A stretch of DNA of 64,000 nucleotides from JANNVK01 sp031414415 (GTDB taxonomy: Bacteria > Acidobacteriota > Blastocatellia > Pyrinomonadales > Pyrinomonadaceae). Position 1 is the first letter of the stretch, and each line of letters begins with the position of its first letter. This document shows positions 32,390 through 39,953 of this stretch, piece after piece. The position numbers were made by a program, and so were the translations under genes. The stretch is from positions 4,835 through 68,834 of the forward strand of contig JANNVK010000107.1 in assembly GCA_031414415.1 (NCBI GenBank), read 5' to 3'. The notes beneath the pieces were generated by a model that did not search any database, was not told the DNA's origin, and saw only the letters and a list, made by a program, of their open reading frames with translations.

Positions 32390-34438
32390 ATGAAACAGAC
32401 TTTTTACATCACAACGCCGATTTACTACGCCAATAGTTTGCCGCATCTCGGACATTTTTATACGACCACAGTCGCTGATTTTTTGACGAAATACAAAAAA
32501 CAGCGTGGTTGTTCAACTTATTTTTTGACTGGAACTGACGAACACGGTGTAAATATCCAAAGAGTCGCGGAAGAAAAAGGAAAAACTCCAAAAGAGTATG
32601 TCAATTATGTGTCTAATGAATACAAGAAAATGTTCGCACAATTTGGTCTGAATGAATACGACATTTTCATGCGGACGACCAACAACTTTCACTACGAAGG
32701 CGTTCAGCATTTGTGGCGTGAAATTGCTAAAAATACTACGCCGAAAGGGAATTCGTGCATTTATAAAGGATTTTATGAAGCGTGGTTTTGTCCAAATTGT
32801 GCCGAATTTAAGACAGAAACTGAGTATGAAATTCGCGTTGGCGAAGAAACGCCGAGATGTTTGGTTCATGAAAAACCACTCGATAAAGTCAGTGAAGAAA
32901 GCTATTTTTTTCGGCTTTCAGATTACGGCGAAACATTGCTGAAAGTTATTGAAAACACTGAACTTGTGCGACCTGAAGCCAGACGAAACGAGGTTGTTTC
33001 ATTCATTAAAAGTGGTTTGCAAGACCTTTCAATCTCGCGTGTAAAATCTTCCGTCAGTTGGGGAATTCCCGTTCCCGACGACGAAAATCACGTTATGTAT
33101 GTGTGGCTCGATGCACTTTCAAACTACATCACCGCAATAGGTTACGGGAATTCGGAGCGGGCGGAAATCGGGTTTGAAAAGTATTGGGCGAATGTTACGC
33201 ACCTTGTCGGCAAAGATATTTTGCGGTTTCACACAGTCTATTGGTTTTCGTTTTTGCTCGCGGCGAATCTGCCGCTACCGAAACAAGTTTTTGCACATGG
33301 AATGTGGCTCGATGCGGAAGGTCGCAAGATGGGTAAAACGCTCGGAAACGCGATTGAATTAGACTTTTTGCACACACATTTTCAAAACGATGCAATCAGA
33401 TATTTTGTTTTGCGTGAAATGGTTTTCGGGCAAGACGGCAAATTCGGTTATGAAAATTTTATTGACCGCGTTAATGCAGATTTGGCGAATGGGTTGGGAA
33501 ATCTCGCAAGTCGAACGTTTTCAATGATTACCAAGTATTGCAACGGAAAAATTCCGAACGGAACAATTCACGAAGCGAATTTTATTTATGCCAAACGTGC
33601 CGGAATTTCGCCTGATGCACAGGAACTCGCCAGCGTTCTCACACACGCCCGCGATGAATTTGTAAGCAAGGTTGATAATTTTGAATTCAGCCAAGCATTG
33701 GAAACACTTTGGGCGGTAATTGCACGAATCGACGGAATGATTTCCGACGCGAAACCGTGGAATCTTGCAAAGGACGAAACGCAGACCGAAACGCTTCACG
33801 CCGTGCTTTATCGGGCGACCGAAACGCTGCGTTGGCTTTGCGTTTTGCTTTATCCCGTAATGCCGACCGCGACCAAAAGTATTTATTTGCAAATCGGTTT
33901 AAGCGATGATATTGCAACAATTAACCCGACAGAACTAACATACGGAGAATTAAAAGAAGGAACAAAAATCGGAGAAACCGTTGGCGTTTTTCCGCGAATA
34001 GATAAGACAAAAGTAATGGAAAATGTAAAATTGAAAATGGAAAATGAAGAAAAGCCGGTAGTGTCGGCGTTAGCCGATGCGTCAACCTTAGCAGAAGACA
34101 ACTTCATCACGATTGATGATTTCTTGAAAGTTGAACTGATTGTCGGCGAAATTTTGGTTGCCGAACGTATTCCGAAAGCCGATAAACTTTTGCGTTTTGA
34201 AATTAATCTTGGCGAAGAAAAACCTCGTCAAATTCTCGCCGGAATTGCCGAATATTACGAACCCGAAACTTTAGTCGGCAGAAAAGTTGTGGTCGTTGCA
34301 AACCTTAAGCCTAGGATGATGAGAGGTTTAGAGTCGCAAGGAATGATTTGTGCCGCATCGCTCGAAGACGGGACGGGCGAAAAACCTGCATTGGCGGCGT
34401 TTATTGAAAATGTGGATATTGGGGCAAGATTGAAGTAA
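32390..34438 (+). CDS. metG: Methionyl-tRNA synthetase
   Basis: A class I synthetase of 682 residues from the ATG at 32390 (MKQTFYITTPIYYANSLPHLGH). The HIGH counterpart is HLGH and the KMSKS counterpart is KMGKT in GRKMGKTLGN. A zinc-knuckle region has a CPNC pair, then CLVH. The anticodon domain is followed by a C-terminal tRNA-binding EMAP/Arc1p-type OB-fold (from about residue 575, FLKVELIVGEIL to RGLESQGMI). The linker between the two (residues 542-553) is encoded by a 7-bp word array. A TTG start at 32366 is less likely. Confidence 0.95.
   Translation: MKQTFYITTPIYYANSLPHLGHFYTTTVADFLTKYKKQRGCSTYFLTGTDEHGVNIQRVAEEKGKTPKEYVNYVSNEYKKMFAQFGLNEYDIFMRTTNNFHYEGVQHLWREIAKNTTPKGNSCIYKGFYEAWFCPNCAEFKTETEYEIRVGEETPRCLVHEKPLDKVSEESYFFRLSDYGETLLKVIENTELVRPEARRNEVVSFIKSGLQDLSISRVKSSVSWGIPVPDDENHVMYVWLDALSNYITAIGYGNSERAEIGFEKYWANVTHLVGKDILRFHTVYWFSFLLAANLPLPKQVFAHGMWLDAEGRKMGKTLGNAIELDFLHTHFQNDAIRYFVLREMVFGQDGKFGYENFIDRVNADLANGLGNLASRTFSMITKYCNGKIPNGTIHEANFIYAKRAGISPDAQELASVLTHARDEFVSKVDNFEFSQALETLWAVIARIDGMISDAKPWNLAKDETQTETLHAVLYRATETLRWLCVLLYPVMPTATKSIYLQIGLSDDIATINPTELTYGELKEGTKIGETVGVFPRIDKTKVMENVKLKMENEEKPVVSALADASTLAEDNFITIDDFLKVELIVGEILVAERIPKADKLLRFEINLGEEKPRQILAGIAEYYEPETLVGRKVVVVANLKPRMMRGLESQGMICAASLEDGTGEKPALAAFIENVDIGARLK
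34015..34049. repeat. 7-bp word array inside metG
   Basis: Five heptamers of type AATNNAA (AATGGAA at 34015 and 34036, AATGTAA, AATTGAA, AATGAAG) encode a MENVKLKMEN-type stretch in the linker before the C-terminal tRNA-binding domain. Confidence 0.7.
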
Positions 34439-34717
34439 ATGCAATTTGATTGGGATAACAAAAAAGCCGAAGCAAATCTCAAAAAACACAGCGTAAGTTT
34501 TGAAGAAGCCGAAACCGTGTTTGATGATACTTTTTGCGTCGAGTTTTATGACCCGAAACATTCAATCGAAGAACATCGGTTTTTAATTGTCGGGGAATCA
34601 AATATTGGTCGGTTGTTGATAATTTCATTCACAGAACGTGAAAATTTGGTTAGAATCATTAGTGCAAGATTAACAACGGCACAAGAAAGGAAAGATTATG
34701 AACAAGAAGAATTTTAA
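34439..34717 (+). CDS. BrnT-family toxin (DUF497), first copy
   Basis: A 92-residue RelE-like mRNA interferase of the BrnT family, recognised by MQFDWDNKKAEANLKKHSVS at the start, then FEEAETVFDD, the ERENLVRIISAR strand and a C-terminal ERKDYE helix. It starts directly after the metG stop. Its end overlaps the BrnA-like gene by 20 bases, the usual toxin-first order of this family. Confidence 0.93.
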   Translation: MQFDWDNKKAEANLKKHSVSFEEAETVFDDTFCVEFYDPKHSIEEHRFLIVGESNIGRLLIISFTERENLVRIISARLTTAQERKDYEQEEF

Positions 34718-34919
34718 TGATGAAATGGAACCTGAATACGATTTGAAATCGTTACGAGTTCGCAGAGTTGGTGTCGGGCGTGCGGAAAAAAGTAACTACG
34801 GCATTATTCTTGATTCAGATGTCGCCAAAGATTTTCCTTCGTCCGAATCTGTAAATGAAGCGTTGCGGATGTTATCCAGAATTATTAAACAAAACCAAAC
34901 AGAATTAACCCATAAATGA
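34698..34919 (+). CDS. BrnA-like antitoxin, first copy
   Basis: A 73-residue partner of the BrnT gene, with an N-terminal charged segment and a C-terminal ribbon-helix-helix-like part (GIILDSDVAKDFPSSESVNE, then ALRMLSRIIKQ). It is shorter and somewhat different from classical BrnA but is clearly paralogous to the second copy at 35198 (DSDIADYFPTAESVNEALR). Role inferred: binds the toxin and autoregulates the operon. Confidence 0.82.
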   Translation: MNKKNFNDEMEPEYDLKSLRVRRVGVGRAEKSNYGIILDSDVAKDFPSSESVNEALRMLSRIIKQNQTELTHK

Positions 34920-34937
34920 TTAAATCAAATCTAAATA

Positions 34938-35226
34938 ATGCAATTTGAATGGGATAAAAAAAAGCCTTCGTAAATCTCAAAAACACGGCGTAGGTTTTAC
35001 CGAGGCTGAGACGGTTTTTGGTGATTTGTCTGCTAAAATGTTCTATGATGATGAACATTCCGATAATGAAATCAGAGAAATTATTATCGGTTATTCAGGT
35101 GAAAACAGGTTACTTGCAGTTTGTTTTACGGAACGCGAGAATGGTATTACAAGAATTATTACGGCAAGAAATGTAACCAACTTTGAAAGAAAAGATTATG
35201 AAGAAAATGAGCGAAGACAATTATGA
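34938..35226 (+). pseudogene. BrnT-family toxin, second copy, frameshifted at an A8 run
   Basis: The expected start is the ATG at 34938 (MQFEWDKK, matching the first copy). The frame breaks in a run of eight A at 34956-34963 and stops at 34971. From there on, one frame over, the protein continues KSQKHGVGFTEAETVFGD to the ERKDYE end at 35226. Removing one A restores a full BrnT. It is either inactivated, a consensus error, or made by slippage on the homopolymer. A TTG at 34945 could also start the downstream frame. Confidence 0.75.
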
Positions 35227-35425
35227 AATGAAGGATGAGTATAGATTTGATTACTCAAAAGCACGTCCAAATCGTTTTGCGAAAGAATACAACGAAATGA
35301 CGCGATTGGTTTCATTGGATTCCGATATTGCGGATTATTTTCCAACCGCCGAATCTGTCAATGAGGCTTTACGTTCGCTTGTTCAAATTGCGAGTAAAAA
35401 TCAATCTAAACTTGCTTCAAAATGA
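35198..35425 (+). CDS. BrnA-like antitoxin, second copy
   Basis: A 75-residue antitoxin homologous to the first copy (SLDSDIADYFPTAESVNE, then ALRSLVQIASKNQSK), overlapping the end of the second BrnT frame. The ATG at 35198 corresponds to the start of the first copy; a TTG at 35183 is less likely. It overlaps tatD by 4 bases (ATGA), which ties tatD to this module. Confidence 0.8.
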   Translation: MKKMSEDNYEMKDEYRFDYSKARPNRFAKEYNEMTRLVSLDSDIADYFPTAESVNEALRSLVQIASKNQSKLASK

Positions 35426-36261
35426 TTTTAGTAGATTCACATTGCCACATCGACGGCGAACAATTTGACGCAGATCGCGAGCAAGTGATTGAAAATGCAC
35501 GGCTTGCGGGCGTTTGTGCGATGCTCAATATCGGCACAGGAAGCCCGAAAAGCGATTCGTTCGAGAAAACCGTGGCACTTGCCAATGCTCACGATTTTAT
35601 TTACGCAGCGGTCGGCATTCATCCGCACGATGCTTTTGAATATGATGAAAATGTCGAAATGCGTCTGATAACGTTAGCGAGAAAGAACCCGAAAGTTATT
35701 GCTTGGGGCGAAATTGGTCTGGATTTTTATTACGATCATTCGCCTCGTGACGTGCAGGAAAAAGTCTTTCGCCGACAGATAAATGTTGCTCGCAATTTAG
35801 ATTTGCCGATAATTATTCACAGCCGCGATGCCGACGATTTAACCGTTCAAATTTTAACCGAAGAATGCTCTGAAGTAGTGAGCGGTAAGCAGTTAGCAGT
35901 TAGCGGTAAAGAAGAAAAACCTTTTCGTGGCGGAATTATGCACTGTTTTGGCGGAACTCCTGAAATGGCAGAAGCATTAATGGATATAGGTTTTATGATT
36001 AGTTTTGCGGGAAATGTGACATTCAAAAAAGCTGAAAATTTGCGAGATTCAGCCAAAGTTGTGCCGCTTGAGAGGCTTTTGATTGAAACAGATTGTCCTT
36101 ATCTTACGCCTGTTCCGTTTCGCGGCAAACGCAATGAACCGAGTTTTGTTCAGCATACAGCAAACTTCCTCGCCGATTTTTACGGCATCGAACCTGAAAA
36201 ATTAGCCTTGCAAACGACTCAAAATTTTGAAAAATTCTTCAATTTAAAAATTAAAAATTAA
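35422..36261 (+). CDS. tatD: TatD-family metal-dependent hydrolase
   Basis: A 279-residue TIM-barrel DNase/hydrolase with the metal ligands in place: DSHCHIDGEQF (H-x-H), GEIGLDFYYD (Glu), IIHSRDA (His), MHCFGG (His) and ETDCPYLTP (Asp). Members act as 3'-5' exonucleases in DNA repair or turnover. Residues 152-163 (SGKQLAVSG) come from a 7-bp word array, and the C-terminal FNLKIKN comes from a second one. Both are additions to an otherwise standard protein. Confidence 0.94.
   Translation: MILVDSHCHIDGEQFDADREQVIENARLAGVCAMLNIGTGSPKSDSFEKTVALANAHDFIYAAVGIHPHDAFEYDENVEMRLITLARKNPKVIAWGEIGLDFYYDHSPRDVQEKVFRRQINVARNLDLPIIIHSRDADDLTVQILTEECSEVVSGKQLAVSGKEEKPFRGGIMHCFGGTPEMAEALMDIGFMISFAGNVTFKKAENLRDSAKVVPLERLLIETDCPYLTPVPFRGKRNEPSFVQHTANFLADFYGIEPEKLALQTTQNFEKFFNLKIKN
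35877..35911. repeat. 7-bp word array inside tatD
   Basis: Five heptamers of type NGTNAGC (AGTTAGC twice in a row, GGTAAGC, AGTGAGC, then GGTAAAG), the same word family as in the sucC-like gene at 12642. Read in frame as residues 152-163. Confidence 0.75.
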
Positions 36262-36268
36262 AAATTCA
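36241..36268. repeat. 7-bp word array at the 3' end of tatD
   Basis: Four heptamers, AATTTAA, AAATTAA (twice) and AAATTCA. The tatD stop codon lies in the third unit. The sequence is AT-only for most of its length, so chance similarity is more possible here than elsewhere. Confidence 0.5.
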
Positions 36269-36323
36269 AAAAAATCTGCAATTTACGGATTCATAATTTT
36301 GCTTTTTGCATTAAAATACTTTT

Positions 36324-36821
36324 ATGGCAAAAGAAAATTCATTCGATATTGTATCGAAAACAGATTACGCAGAACTCGAAAACGCTATTAACCAGACAAC
36401 CAAAGAAGTTTCGCAACGCTTTGATTTTAAAGGAAGTTCGGCGAAAGTTGTCTTAGATAAAAAAGATTTGTTGATGACCGCAGAGGACGAAACTCGTTTG
36501 CGGAATATGAACGATATTTTTCAGTCGAAACTCTTGAAACGAGGAATTTCGCTTAAAGCTCTCGATTATCAAAAAATCGAAGCAGCAGCAGGAAGTTCGG
36601 TTCGCCAAAGTGTGAAAATTCAGCAAGGAATTCCGACTGATAAAGCCAAAGAAGTTGTCAGATTTATCAAGGACGAAAAATTGAAAGTTCAGGCTTCGAT
36701 TCAGGGCGAAACCATCCGAATTTCGGGCAAAGACCGCGACACGCTCCAGGAAGTTATTGCAAAACTTAAAGCGACTGAGTTTGGAATTGATATGCAATTT
36801 GATAATTTCAGAAGCACTTAA
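36324..36821 (+). CDS. YajQ-family nucleotide-binding protein
   Basis: A 165-residue YajQ/DUF520 protein with two ferredoxin-like halves. Signature segments are SFDIVSKTDYAELENAINQT, QRFDFKGSSA, and the C-terminal VRFIKDEKLKVQASIQGE, then TEFGIDMQFDNFR. Some members bind cyclic di-GMP and act as transcription co-regulators; others bind GTP or tRNA. Length and motifs are standard. The stop is followed at once by the hicB remnant. Confidence 0.93.
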   Translation: MAKENSFDIVSKTDYAELENAINQTTKEVSQRFDFKGSSAKVVLDKKDLLMTAEDETRLRNMNDIFQSKLLKRGISLKALDYQKIEAAAGSSVRQSVKIQQGIPTDKAKEVVRFIKDEKLKVQASIQGETIRISGKDRDTLQEVIAKLKATEFGIDMQFDNFRST

Positions 36822-36825
36822 TGAA

Positions 36826-36985
36826 ATGACGAGAGATTTTAATGTTGTTATCGAACAAGACGAAGATGGTTTATTTGTCGCGTCAGTCCCAAAACTTCGA
36901 GGTTGCCACACAAGCATAGTCGTTGGGTTTATTAATGAAAAGAATTCGCGAGGCAATTGAACTTTGTTTGGAAGTTTATAAATAA
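36826..36985 (+). pseudogene. HicB-family antitoxin remnant
   Basis: Starting at the ATG at 36826, MTRDFNVVIEQDEDGLFVAS is the start of the HicB partial RNase H-like fold, followed by VPKLRGCHT. The frame then diverges and stops at 36960. In the next frame, from 36935 to 36985, KRIREAIELCLEVYK restores the missing HicB helix. A one-base shift therefore lies between 36910 and 36940. The downstream HTH part and the HicA toxin are absent, so this is a decayed fragment. Confidence 0.72.
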
Positions 36986-36997
36986 TTATTTTTTTCT

Positions 36998-38155
36998 ATG
37001 AAAATCTCCACAAACATCACAAAAATGCAGCCGTCGTCCACGCTTGCGGCGATGCAAAAAGCTCAAACATTGAAAGCTGAAGGCAAAGATGTAATAGACT
37101 TGAGTGTTGGTGAGCCAGATTTTGACACGCCTCAATTTATTAAAGATGCGGCTTGGGAAGCGATTCAGTCCGGCAAAACGAAATATACTGCAACCGCCGG
37201 TGTCAAAGTTTTACAAGAAGCAATCGTGAGTTTTTATCAGCGAGAGTTTGGAGTTGAGTATAAACCGTCTGAAATAATGGCGACATCTGGTGGAAAACAA
37301 GCGATTTTCAATGCAGTTGCGACCCTTTGTGAAGTCGGCGATGAAGTTTTGATTGCGGCACCTTATTGGGTTTCGTTTCCTGAAATGATTGCGTTTACTG
37401 GTGCAAAAGCGATTGTGATTGACACCGAAGAAACTGAATTTGTTTTGACTGCGGAACAAGTTCGACGTGCGATAACACCCCAAACTAAGTTAATAATTAT
37501 CAATTCGCCATCGAATCCGAGCGGACGTGTGATTCCGGCAGATGAATTTCGAAAAATAATAGAAGTTTGTGCCGAAAATAATGTTTATGTGATTTCAGAT
37601 GAATGTTATTTGCTATTTGTTTATCCGCCGAATGAAGTTTTTAGTGTAGCAAGTTTGCCTGACGAATTACGGCAATTTGTCTGCATTGCGGGTTCATTTT
37701 CAAAGACTTACGCGATGACTGGTTGGAGAGTTGGTTATACAATTGCACCTGAAATGTGGACGAAAGCAATGTTGAAATTACAGAGCCACACGACATCTCA
37801 TCCGGCTTCGTTTGCTCAATATGCGTGTGCTGCGGCGTTAGATAATGTTGAGCAATCACGCAAATCTGTCAAAGAAATGCTCGCTGAATATGAACAACGC
37901 AGAAATTGGTTTGTTCCTGCTTTGAATGAAATCGGGTTAATTTCTGCAATGCCCGAAGGTGCATTTTATGCGTTTCCAAACGTTAAGAGATTTGCTCAAA
38001 CCTCGGCAGAATTTAGTGACAGATTGCTTAATGAAACCTATTGTGTCACGACGGATGGTGCGGGTTTTGGAAGCGAAGGTTTTATCAGAATCTCTTATGC
38101 AACTTCCATCGAAAGGCTCAAAGAAGCAATCGAACGAATTAAGGGAATAATTTAG
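36998..38155 (+). CDS. PLP-dependent aspartate-type aminotransferase
   Basis: A 385-residue fold type I aminotransferase, class I/II. Visible motifs are VGEPDFDTPQFI, the NSPSNPSGRV loop (substrate and PLP contact), ISDEC (Asp to the pyridine nitrogen), the Schiff-base lysine in SFSKTYAMTGWRVGY and the Arg for the alpha-carboxylate in the GFIRISYA segment. Most like the AspB/AspC-Ib group, transferring the amino group between aspartate and 2-oxoglutarate, possibly also prephenate. The length is normal. Confidence 0.92.
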   Translation: MKISTNITKMQPSSTLAAMQKAQTLKAEGKDVIDLSVGEPDFDTPQFIKDAAWEAIQSGKTKYTATAGVKVLQEAIVSFYQREFGVEYKPSEIMATSGGKQAIFNAVATLCEVGDEVLIAAPYWVSFPEMIAFTGAKAIVIDTEETEFVLTAEQVRRAITPQTKLIIINSPSNPSGRVIPADEFRKIIEVCAENNVYVISDECYLLFVYPPNEVFSVASLPDELRQFVCIAGSFSKTYAMTGWRVGYTIAPEMWTKAMLKLQSHTTSHPASFAQYACAAALDNVEQSRKSVKEMLAEYEQRRNWFVPALNEIGLISAMPEGAFYAFPNVKRFAQTSAEFSDRLLNETYCVTTDGAGFGSEGFIRISYATSIERLKEAIERIKGII

Positions 38156-38176
38156 ATACTTGCTGATATATATTTG

Positions 38177-39196
38177 ATGCAAACATTTTCACCAAAATTA
38201 ATGATGCAAAATGCGGCTTTATCGGCGAAGAAAATCTTCAATACGATAAAGTCTGAACTTGCATTAGTCGAGTTAGAATTTGAACGCCAAGCTGGCAGTA
38301 ACATTCAAGTTATCAACTACCTAGGCGATTATTTGCGTGCTTCCGGCGGAAAGCGAGTTCGTCCATCGCTTGTTATTTTGTCAAATTATGCCACTGGTGG
38401 AAATGCGGCAAACGAAAACGTGATTCGACTCGCGACTGTGATGGAAATGCTTCACACGGCGACTTTGGTTCACGATGACATTATTGATAACGCCGAAACT
38501 CGTAGAAATCGTGCGAGCGTTAATTCAAGATTTGGGAATCAATCGGCTGTTTTAATGGGCGACTGGCTTTATATGTCGGCATTTGAAACGAGTTTGCAAG
38601 AAAGAAGTCTTGAAATTTTAGATATTTTAACTCGTTTGACACGAAAAATGACAGAAGGTGAGTTAATTCAACTGACGTTACTCGGCAGAACTGATATTTC
38701 GGAAAGCGATTATTTTGACGTTTTAACCCGCAAAACTGCATTTTTGTTTTCGGCGTGTTGTGAAATTGGTGGAATTTTAGGAAATGCAACAAAAGATCAA
38801 CAGACGGCATTGCGAGATTACGGCATGAATCTCGGAATTGCTTTTCAGCTTGCCGATGATGTTTTAGATTTCACGAGTGATGATGAGGTTTTGGGCAAAG
38901 CGTCTGGTGCGGATTTGCTTGAAGGAAAACTAACTTTGCCGCTGATTCTTTTGAGAAATCAAGATTTTTCGGTTGTTAAAGATTTGGAGCAGATAATTTT
39001 TGACGGAAATTATGGCAAAATTTCACGCGAAAATTTATTAACAAAATTAGAAACATATCAAACTCTTGAGGAAACTCGCCAACGAGCATATAATTACGCA
39101 ATAAAAGCTCGAAAAAATCTTGAAATTTTGCCTAATTCGGAGTATCGTAAGAGGTTAGAAGAAATACCTACTTACATGATTGAAAGAAATAAGTAA
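38177..39196 (+). CDS. Trans-polyprenyl diphosphate synthase
   Basis: A 339-residue all-helical isoprenyl diphosphate synthase with both Asp-rich motifs: LVHDDIIDNAETRR (DDxxD) and QLADDVLDFTSDD. GGKRVRPSLVIL binds diphosphate. It adds isopentenyl units to make a long-chain prenyl diphosphate, probably the tail of menaquinone or ubiquinone (IspB-like), since no small residue pattern of a short-chain enzyme is obvious. The ATG at 38177 is preferred over the TTG at 38174. It overlaps nothing essential downstream. Confidence 0.93.
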   Translation: MQTFSPKLMMQNAALSAKKIFNTIKSELALVELEFERQAGSNIQVINYLGDYLRASGGKRVRPSLVILSNYATGGNAANENVIRLATVMEMLHTATLVHDDIIDNAETRRNRASVNSRFGNQSAVLMGDWLYMSAFETSLQERSLEILDILTRLTRKMTEGELIQLTLLGRTDISESDYFDVLTRKTAFLFSACCEIGGILGNATKDQQTALRDYGMNLGIAFQLADDVLDFTSDDEVLGKASGADLLEGKLTLPLILLRNQDFSVVKDLEQIIFDGNYGKISRENLLTKLETYQTLEETRQRAYNYAIKARKNLEILPNSEYRKRLEEIPTYMIERNK

Positions 39197-39206
39197 AAGT
39201 TACAAA

Positions 39207-39863
39207 ATGCTAAACGAAAATCTAATTTCAACACTTGAACAAAGTCTGCAACAAACACGAAATCGGCAAAATCGACTCGGTAGTAGATTGCGTGAGTTAG
39301 ATGCCGAAGCAGATGGATTACGTCAGGAAATTTCGTTGCTTGAAACTAATGCATCTCAAACTGAACAGGCGATTTACAGTTTGCTTGCGAGCCTTCGCGG
39401 CGGTTCAGGTTTTTGGAACACTTCGCCAAATCCGCCACAAAATAATTATCAAGAAGATGATTACGAACAGGATTATCGACCAAATCCTCGCGGCGGTGTC
39501 AATCAGCAAAGGTTTAGCAACAATAATAATTTAGGTAAAAGTAATCAAAATTTATACAACAATAATAATTTAAACATTAACAATTCGCGTAATATTCCGA
39601 TTGTAAATTCGCGGATTGAGCCTTTAAGTCAGCGTTTTTCTGATCGGACAATTACGCAAGCCTGCACGTTGCTTTTGCGTGAAACAGGTTCGCCGATGCA
39701 CGTTAATGAACTTTACAATATGCTTCGCTCCGGCGGAATGCAATTTTCGGGAAATAACCCGACAATTTCAATTGCTGTATCGCTAAATCGCAATCGTCGA
39801 TTTAAAAAAGTTGCTCCAGGAACCTTTGATTTGGTTGTTCGTGATGCTGCTTTTGTGGCTTAG
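39207..39863 (+). CDS. Coiled-coil protein with HARE-HTH-like winged helix
   Basis: A 218-residue protein (ATG at 39207; a TTG at 39180 is less likely). Residues 5-55 form a coiled coil (LEQSLQQTRNRQNRLGSRLR and on). Residues 70-130 are an Asn-rich disordered linker with NNNN runs. Residues 145-215 resemble the HARE-HTH domain (ACTLLLRETGSPMHVNELYN, then KKVAPGTFDLV), a winged helix seen in chromatin and restriction/modification-linked proteins and in RNA polymerase delta. It probably binds DNA or a DNA-bound partner. Confidence 0.75.
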   Translation: MLNENLISTLEQSLQQTRNRQNRLGSRLRELDAEADGLRQEISLLETNASQTEQAIYSLLASLRGGSGFWNTSPNPPQNNYQEDDYEQDYRPNPRGGVNQQRFSNNNNLGKSNQNLYNNNNLNINNSRNIPIVNSRIEPLSQRFSDRTITQACTLLLRETGSPMHVNELYNMLRSGGMQFSGNNPTISIAVSLNRNRRFKKVAPGTFDLVVRDAAFVA

Positions 39864-39953
39864 AAATTTTATTCAGTTTAGCAAGTTTTCTCGATTTTAT
39901 TGAGATACATTCAACGTATTTCATCATTAGGTTAGACCTTTTTCGGAGTTTTT

